Shown: positions 57,082-64,000 of the stretch, one piece after another | Position numbering within the stretch: the stretch's first letter is position 1 | Layout: every line of letters begins with the position of its first letter | Source: Escallonia rubra | Lineage: Eukaryota > Streptophyta > Magnoliopsida > Escalloniales > Escalloniaceae | Reading direction: 5' to 3' | NCBI GenBank assembly: GCA_033065855.1 | Contig: JAVXUO010002106.1 | Coordinates: 64,501-128,500 of the forward strand | Length of the DNA stretch: 64,000 bases | Made by a program: the position numbers and the translations under genes | The notes under the pieces: generated by a model | Databases searched by the model: none | What the model was told of the DNA's origin: nothing | What the model saw: only the letters and a program-made list of their open reading frames with translations

Positions 57082-59569
57082 ATGGTAAGCACCGATTCAA
57101 TCCCAATTCATTGGCGCTTGCACCAAGAAATCCACCCCAATTCTGTTCCACATTCTTGTGTTTTTGTGTGTGAGTGCTTGATTGTGTGTGTGTGTGTGTG
57201 TGTGAGGGTGTCTTTGTATGTTTTCTTCCCTGCAAGTATATTCTGGATTTCACACAATCTTTAATAGCTTGTTTTTACAGTATTTCGCGAACCCCTGTTC
57301 TTCCCTTCTCTCTTTCTTGATGCCAACCCCTCCCCCACCACGTTCTTGATTTCTTTTTCATTTCTCTCTGCGATTTCATAATCTCTCTCTCTCTCTCTCT
57401 CGCGCACACACACACAACACACAGACAGAGACACAATCTTAAAAAACTTACTCTCACACAAAAAGTCTGACTCTCCCCTAAAACCCCCCATTAACAAAAC
57501 CCTGCTGTTTTTTGTTTTCACCCTAAATTTAGATGGTTAGTATGATTAGAGATTAGCCAAACATATTGATGTTGAACACCGCAAATCTTGCATAATTTGG
57601 GTTTTTTTTACAGGAAGTTCATATACCCCACTGGTTGCCTAACTTCCTGGCTACCCCGTACTTCGTGGCCAACTGCAGTGTTCACCCTGACCCTCCGCTT
57701 GACGTGAGAAGATACTTTTGCATTGGCTGCGAGTGGTCCATTTGCTGGCACTGCGTCGGCAGCGCTCTTCATCCTCTTCCTACACACCGATTCATTCAAG
57801 TCTACATGTATATTAATCACTGCGTTGTTCGAACTGAAGACATGATCCAGTATCTCAACTGCGATGCGATTCAAGTCAGTCTTTCTTTCTCTGTCTGCTT
57901 ACATGAATTGTTGGTTTTACTTGTTTGATTTTGACTCTTCTTTTCTTCTTCATTTTTTTTTCTTTTCATTTCTTTATTATCCAATTTCAGGCTTCATTAC
58001 TGATTCTCATGATATTCCTTTTGTTGGTTTTATTTTCTTTGTTTTCAGTTTCTATAAGGAAGAATTAGAGAGTTCAGTTCAGTTATACACTTTAGTTATG
58101 GTGAAAAATATAAAAATTTCTTTAATTTTGGTTGCTTCTTGTGCTGAAAATTCTGGAATCTTTCCGTTAATTTGAACTGTGTAAAATGCTGAACAAATTC
58201 CTTAAGTTTTGGTTGCTTCTTGAGCTTAAAATTCAGGAATCGTTTTTGCTGATTTGAACCTATATATATATGCTTTTCTATGTTTTCATTAGTTTAAAAA
58301 GCTAGTCTGAAGGGTTTTAACTAAATATCATGATTACGTTCTGCTGCAACCAAGTTTAGAAAAGTTTCGCTTATTCTTAAGGTAATAACCTATTATTGAT
58401 TCATTGTCGAGAGACGGATAAGATATCACGGCATAGTGTCATTAAATTGGTTAAATTGTTTAGTCTGTAACGTGTATAGTAAGATACAATAGTTTCTATA
58501 ATAATTGCAGTTCTAAAAATTTGCTGTTCCAAATAAATCAACTTATCCATTTGACAAATTGCAATAGTGGTTGCTTTGCTGTATGTGTGTTCTTTTATTC
58601 TCCTTTCTCGTTGACTGTTTTTTTCATTGGTATCCTCAAATTCAGTTCATGTAAGGAATTATTTAGGAACAAAAGTAAATTGTTAGTGAGACAACTACTG
58701 AATAACCTCTTCATTTACCATTTATTGACAGAACTACACACTCGATAACCACCAAGTTGTACATCTGCATCCCAGGAGAACACCTGCCGGGGTAGCAGAC
58801 CCGGGTGCCTATCCCTGTGATACTTGTCAGTTTGAATTCGTACATGAGCGCTTCTGCTGTATTGCTTGCAAGGTACTGAATAGTATTATATGGCCACACA
58901 AAACTTCTTTAGTTCATCTTCATCGATTTTTTCTTATGAGGATTTCTAAGATGTGATGTGCCTGTGCTTTGTCAGTATTTTCAGTATCCATTGATACGTC
59001 CTGAAGAGGATTATCTACCAAAGAAGAGACAGAGCCTCAAACGACCGTATACTGAGGAAGGCTTCCCTGATGCCAGAAAAAGGCCCATCTTCATAAAATC
59101 ACCGCAGGGATCTACGCAAAAATCGCGACAAGCTATGCCTCGGAAGAAATCGATAACTAAAAAGGGTGTGGCTGATGTCTCTTGGTCAAAGCCAGATGAG
59201 GAAGTATTTCCAAAGAAGCGATTTTTGGACCAATTCCGATCTTTTGAGGAAAAGAGAACTGAAGAGGGCTTACTTGATGTACCTTTGGCCCGGATGGACT
59301 TACCTGAGGATGTTTTACCGCCAAAGAAGCAATTATCTGAGGGAGTTCAAGCCATTAATAATGCCACTGTGGTACGGTCATCTCAGCAAAATGAAACCAG
59401 CAAATGTGCCACCTGGATGGGGTTACCTGAGATTGTACTACAGCCAAATAAGAAATTATCATCCAGAATCGCCTGCCTGAAGAATGAAAACGAATTGAAG
59501 ATGGGCAGGGCACGCTTCATGTCGCTTTGGTCGATCCCTCTCAGGACATGCAAGTTAGGAAATATGTGA
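57082..59569 (+). CDS. PLATZ zinc-finger transcription factor
   Basis: Four exons: 57082-57084 (the ATG alone), 57614-57874, 58732-58872 and 58976-59569, all phase 0 with GT-AG introns, giving 332 residues. Residues 22-48 form C-x2-H-x11-C-x2-C-x4-C-x2-C, followed by His residues. Residues 117-134 (CDTC...CCIAC) form the second cluster. Both define PLATZ proteins, nuclear factors that bind A/T-rich DNA and usually repress. A one-codon first exon is typical of the family. The C-terminal ~195 residues are basic and contain loose repeats of the type LPE(D/I)VL.P.KK. The stop at 59567 is followed by about 60 protein-like codons in another frame, so the tail may have been shortened by a frameshift. 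Confidence 0.88.
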
Positions 59570-60664
59570 CTTTGGTCTTGTCCAGACAACAGAGAGTTCA
59601 ATTCAGAACCGATGCCCCCATCATTGAGCCATCTGACAATATCCAAGTTAGAAGTAATGTCATTGCTCAAGCCACACTAGGATATTCGATCCAGCCACTT
59701 ATGTCACACTGAGGTAAAAGCGGAATAGGAGATGGTCAAAAAGGTAAATTTCGATGGAAGTACACCACTCTTAAGTACGTAGCAAATTTTTTTTAGTAGC
59801 ATTAGTTGTTTTGATTGGAGTACAGTATGTTGTTGTGGTGGTACAACAGAAGCTTTGCTGGTGCTGGTCACACAAGTATGGTGGATTTTTTACCCTTTTT
59901 TCTTCTGTTTAAGAGTAAGCTTTTAGTTGGATTGATGAATAAATAATTCGTGGAGTTTGTTCATGATGCGTACATGTAGTATGTGCTTGTCCCAGTTAAG
60001 AGTTTCTGATAGAAAATATGACGGCGAGAACTATACAGAATCAAATAATTAGGACCACTATCTAGTTGTAATTGTTGGATTTCTCATTACTCTTTGGAAT
60101 TCCATGTAATGCTGTGATGAAGGTAGGCTGACTTGTTTATCTTGCTGATCAGGAGCAGCATGCGTGTAATGGCTGCATTTCCATTCCACAGTGAGCTGCC
60201 AAATTCCCTTCAGTTTGTTTGACAAAATGAAACTCTTTGCTAGAACTTTCAAGCAATAATCTTTAAAATCGAAATAACCTTTATATCCTGAAATTTGTTA
60301 ATCACCCTTGAGCTGACGATCAAGACCTCCCCTCTGTCAATGATATATAAGTAATACCATGCGATGGTTGAGGGGCTTAGTTTGTTTAAACATTGTGTCG
60401 GAGTGTTCCAGACAATTGGATATGGCTAATGCTCCTCGAGAGTTTAAACAATCTTCTGAAAGTAATGGCCAACTTGAAATAAGCCAACTACACCTGCTAA
60501 CAAGACAAAAGTTGGTCATATGGCACAAATCGCTCATTGTAAGTTCATCAAACTGGGACTGTATACTTACCTTCTCCGGAGGTACTTCTTTAGCGAAACA
60601 AAAGCTCAAGTGATTACAGGTTTACAATAACATTAAGAGCGACTTTAGCAAGTCGTTTGTTTAT
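59570..60664. other. PLATZ 3' flank and intergenic DNA
   Basis: Positions 59570-59712 read as protein-like sequence in the frame of HVALVDPSQDMQ (see PLATZ). Beyond that lie the presumed 3' UTR and unremarkable AT-rich DNA. Short open frames at 60337-60613 overlap on both strands and have no motif. Confidence 0.4.
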
Positions 60665-61060
60665 CACTACAAGAAAAACAGTCTTTAGCGACGGACCAAA
60701 ATCCGTCGCTAATAGTGACCTTTAGTGAAGTATTAGTCCTTTTGTAAAAGGTCCGTCGCTAAATATATTTACCGACGGAATGATCCATTGATAAATACTT
60801 TTAGCGACGGACCTTTACCGACAGATTATTACGTACGGAATATCCGTTGCTAAAACTCTTTTCCAGATTTTCGGATGGTTATTGGGCTCGGGAGAAAAAA
60901 AATTTGAAATTATTTAGCGACAGATTATTGCCCGACCTTTTATGACTTTTTGCAACGGCCTTCAACGGCCAAAGTCCGTCGCTAAAAGTCATTTAAGTAT
61001 GAAAACCCTAAAGCCATTTCTCTCTCTCTCTCTCCCTGCCACTTCTTCTTTCTCCCTCTT
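60665..61060 (+). mobile_element. CACTA (En/Spm) transposon 5' terminus
   Basis: CACTACAAGAAAAACAG at 60665 is a textbook plant CACTA terminus, preceded by TAT as the possible 3-bp duplication. It is followed by at least six subterminal repeats of TTAGCGACGGA/TCCGTCGCTAA in both orientations to about 60990, and a CT tract near 61020. No opposite terminus ending CTTGTAGTG was found before 64000, so the element either continues past the window or is truncated. Confidence 0.75.
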
Positions 61061-62306
61061 CTACACGGGACGTTTTAAAGTCACTTCAGCAGAGATGAGT
61101 TCGAAAATATCATTCTAATATAATCTCTAGTTTTTATGCAGCACATTCCCCTTTAATTTTCTCCCTTCATTTGAAACTGCCTTGCAAAGAAAATGGTGTA
61201 CCTGTTTTCGTTGCATTTATTTGGCAAAATCATGCCTTCGTTATCATGTTACTTCAATACTCTTGCCTACCTGTATAAGGTTATACAATATTTAACTAGA
61301 CTGAGGTATCTTAATTGAAGTGGTGTTTCTTTAAACCATCAAGGATGAATTTCTTGCTTGCTTTTTTTGAAAAGGATGAAAGAAAAGAACGAGAAAATTG
61401 TAGCATCTTTCCCATTTATTGTTTAAGGGTTTTCCTATTCTGTTTTTGAATGTTTTCCTACTACATATACTTGCTTGGTGTGTGCCTGTGCACGTGTGGT
61501 TCATGCTTAAGGGCTTTCTGACCGGGTGAAAAGTAGCAACTTAATTAATTTTGAGGGCTTCCTTCTCTTGGTGTGTTTGCTCCGGATTTAAGATAGCTTT
61601 ATATCTTTACTTGAGTTATGGGATAAGTTGACCAGAAAAATATATGGGAGAGTCTTTTTTACTTCAGGTTATGTTATTGCTTCTTTGTGGTATGGAAGCA
61701 TTTTTGTGTACCTGTTAATAAAACTAAAACAAGGAACTTTACGAATTTTCATGAACCAGCTCTACACTAAAAAGGAGGCATACCTTATGCTGACTCCCAG
61801 TAACGCAATTTAGATCAATTATGTTGTGAAGTTTTCATGTATGCCGAATTTATAGGAGCGAAACATCTCAACAGTATTTCGTTGCTGTTACTAAAATAAA
61901 ATGGATGTAGATATTGTTTTTTGCTATATCACGTGATAAAATTAATGTTCCATGAGTATTCTGACAGAGTAATAAACTTATCATGATTGCCGATATGATA
62001 ATTGAAAAGGTAGCATTGGGAATTATTTACAACACTGTGTTTGCGTTGCTGGGCAAACTCACAATTGATTTGTGCGCCCGCAGCACAATCGATTAAAAGT
62101 GTGAGATCTTTTTTGCCCTTAGGGCCTGGGGATTTCTCTAAAAATGAAAAATGAAAACAAAATGCAGAAAGTAGAACTATTGCGCGCCCATAAATGACAA
62201 AGAGAGCTTCGATTGATTGTGAATAGTTACACAGCAATGTTTCCAAGTCTGAAAATTAAACTTCCTATCGATGGCAGCAAAAACCTCTAAACTAAAGAAA
62301 AAGAAA
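61061..62306. other. Possible CACTA interior, no gene recognised
   Basis: Moderately AT-rich DNA without a long open frame or transposase motif. Could be internal or untranslated CACTA sequence, or host DNA. Confidence 0.3.
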
Positions 62307-62737
62307 GGCTATGTTTGACACTCCTTATTTTTGCTATTTTTTTTCAGTTTTAAAAATTGGAAAAAAATGGAGTGTTTGGTAACCATTTTTTTTTTCAATT
62401 TTAAAAACCACTTTTTAAATTGTAGAGTAAAAAAAAAAGAGAAAAAAACTCCTTTTTTTTCACTTAAATTTTTTTTTTTGAGACCTCCACCACAACGCAC
62501 CAACAGCCACCTCCGGCAGCCACTGCCGGCGACCACCGCCGGCCACCACCACCGTCGACCACCGCTACGCCCCACCACCGACACCGCAAACCACCCAAAA
62601 AAAAAAATCAAAATAAAAAGGGTTACCAAACACCAACAAAAAAAAGGGTTATCAAACACACTTGTTTTTGTAAAAAAAAAAAACTAAACTGCTCTTTAAA
62701 AACTGAAAACAAAATAAAAGTTTTGTTAAACATAGCC
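62307..62737. mobile_element. MITE-like element with inverted ends
   Basis: The 431-bp segment begins GGCTATGTTTGACACTCC and ends TTGTTAAACATAGCC. Inverted similarity continues inward for about 50 bp, including TTTTCAGTTTTAAA-like sequence. The centre has a GC-rich patch of CCACC words (62482-62595). No clear target duplication was found. The terminal style suggests a hAT-type MITE. Confidence 0.5.
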
Positions 62738-64000
62738 TTTAGTTGATGATTGTTTGATTGACGATCCTCTGCTTCTTCTTTGATCCACTATATATATTAG
62801 AGGCTTTGTAGAAAATAACTATCATTACAAGAAACTATCCACTTAAAAAATAGACACCCACTAATAAGTAACCAACCACATTTATCCATTATCAATAGGG
62901 ACACATTTTCAGAAGTTGGTTTCTTTCACTTCTTGAATCTTTCATTATCTCTTCAGAAATAATAATAAAAAGTAAATGACATTTAGTGGCATTTAATCAA
63001 AGTGAACTCATTAGTGAAAAAAGATATTTTCTGGTGCAAACACACTGCTTCATTTTTTTTAATTTGTTAATGAGAAATGACGTTAACATACTCGTGGTTA
63101 GACGGTTGGAAGGAAAAACTTTACACGTTACACCTATATTGCATAACACCTGAATTATAAGCGGACTATCTTTAGATTTGGAAGGTTGTTGGACGTTTCT
63201 GCAGACAACTAAATTAGATACTTGAATAGCTGATTCACTCATTGGAAGAGTGTTTCAGCAACTAATAACTAGCAGGTTGGTAACCATTGGAGGGCTGTAC
63301 ATATTATTATTTCCATTGATCATCCACTCTTTTTATTTACATGCATTTTGTTCTATCTAAGTACTAATGTTTGGATGTTTATATTTTGTCAGCTCCGGAC
63401 CTTTTATAACTTGTTTACGTGTCAGTATTACTTTATTATGATTTCCTGAAACAATTTATAACTTGCCTGGATCAATTTATTCAAGAAGGTAAGCTCTCTA
63501 CTTCTTTTAGGGCAGTCTTCACCACAGTCCAACTCCGACTCCGGTTTTGTTTATCTTATTGCACATTATTAATTTCCAACTTTATGTCATTATTCCTTTT
63601 TGGCTAAGGTTTCTTGCATGGCTTTGTTTTGTTGCAAGGATGGGAAGCATGATGGTGGATTATATGGTAACGTAGTTCATCCAACAAATGCCTTGCTTCA
63701 AAACCTTATAACACTATAAAAGATTTCTTTCAATCAGTAACTATTCATGAAACAAAAAGCATGCAAAGGATAAGTTTTTTCCCTTGCATTAGCGAGCTAT
63801 GTGTGTTTTGTGTCACTAAACTATTTATTTATATTTTAGGGGTTGAAGCTATGTTCAAGATGCAAAGGATGGTTGATAAAACTTTGGCATGTCATAAATG
63901 ATGTTAAGAAGGCATTTAGAGATACCTTATATGTTATATTCACAGGGGGAGCAAAAAAAAATTACGTATGCATGTCAAACAAAATCAATTATTCTTCATG
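62738..64000. other. Intergenic or element interior, no gene recognised
   Basis: Mostly AT-rich. A possible exon begins after the acceptor-like TTTTAG at about 63840 and reads GLKLCSRCKGWLIKLWHV for roughly 45 codons without a stop to near the window end. No family was recognised, and a partial gene cannot be excluded. Confidence 0.3.

Noticed and set aside
56813-57088. 91-codon open frame as the PLATZ start
   Set aside because: It is out of frame with the zinc-finger exons. The ATG at 57082 splices in phase to exon 2. It could at most be an upstream ORF.
1-64000. tRNA, rRNA or other structured RNA genes
   Set aside because: No cloverleaf or conserved RNA-gene boxes were noticed on reading. 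Primer sites complementary to tRNA ends are retroelement features. A tRNAscan or Rfam search would settle it.

Overview
The window is nuclear DNA of a flowering plant. Spliced genes with GT-AG introns, a meiotic SDS-type cyclin, a PLATZ zinc-finger gene, fragments of HAESA-like, SEC6, plastid PDH-E2 and phospholipase D genes, and Mutator, Copia, Gypsy, CACTA and pararetrovirus remains all fit a eudicot. The species cannot be named from the sequence. Most of the window is transposon; only two host genes look whole.

Layout. 1-1.25 kb: an LRR-receptor scrap and AT-rich spacer. 1.2-11.3 kb: a degenerate ~140-bp tandem repeat broken up by Mutator-like elements (MULE-1, MULE-2 with 1.59-kb inverted arms, MULE-3, and older MULE-4 beside it). 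12.35-16.92 kb: the SDS cyclin gene on the minus strand, seven coding exons, complete. 17.4-18.4 kb: a probable gene-capturing MULE holding part of plastid pyruvate dehydrogenase E2. 19.68-22.50 kb: a 2.8-kb solo LTR. 24.2-25.5 kb: MULE-5. 26.0-40.65 kb: two large FAR1-type MULEs (MULE-6, 6.5 kb; MULE-7, 8.0 kb) lying in one interrupted (TA)n microsatellite. MULE-6 carries the first exon of SEC6 and MULE-7 an antisense plant mobile domain. 40.9-41.6 kb: Helitron-like repeats. 41.7-41.9 kb: a PLD C2-domain scrap. 42.4-47.4 kb: a broken Copia element plus a second Copia tail sharing its LTR. 47.5-50.8 kb: a fossil caulimovirid with the gene order coat protein, movement protein, protease. 51.1-53.6 kb: a second solo LTR of the same family, sitting at the LTR/primer-site junction of an older Gypsy element. 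55.07-56.26 kb: MULE-8. 57.08-59.57 kb: the PLATZ gene, plus strand, four exons. 60.67 kb onward: the end of a CACTA element that probably runs out of the window.

Function. SDS is a meiosis-specific cyclin needed for homologue pairing and DMC1-dependent repair. PLATZ proteins bind A/T-rich DNA and are usually repressors. Nothing suggests the two act together. Six of the eight MULEs are bounded by recognisable 9-bp target duplications outside simple sequence or in the TA tract, and five of these are in unique sequence, so their borders are firm. MULE-4 and the 17.4-kb element rest on inverted-repeat similarity alone, and MULE-7 on inverted repeats plus TA flanks.
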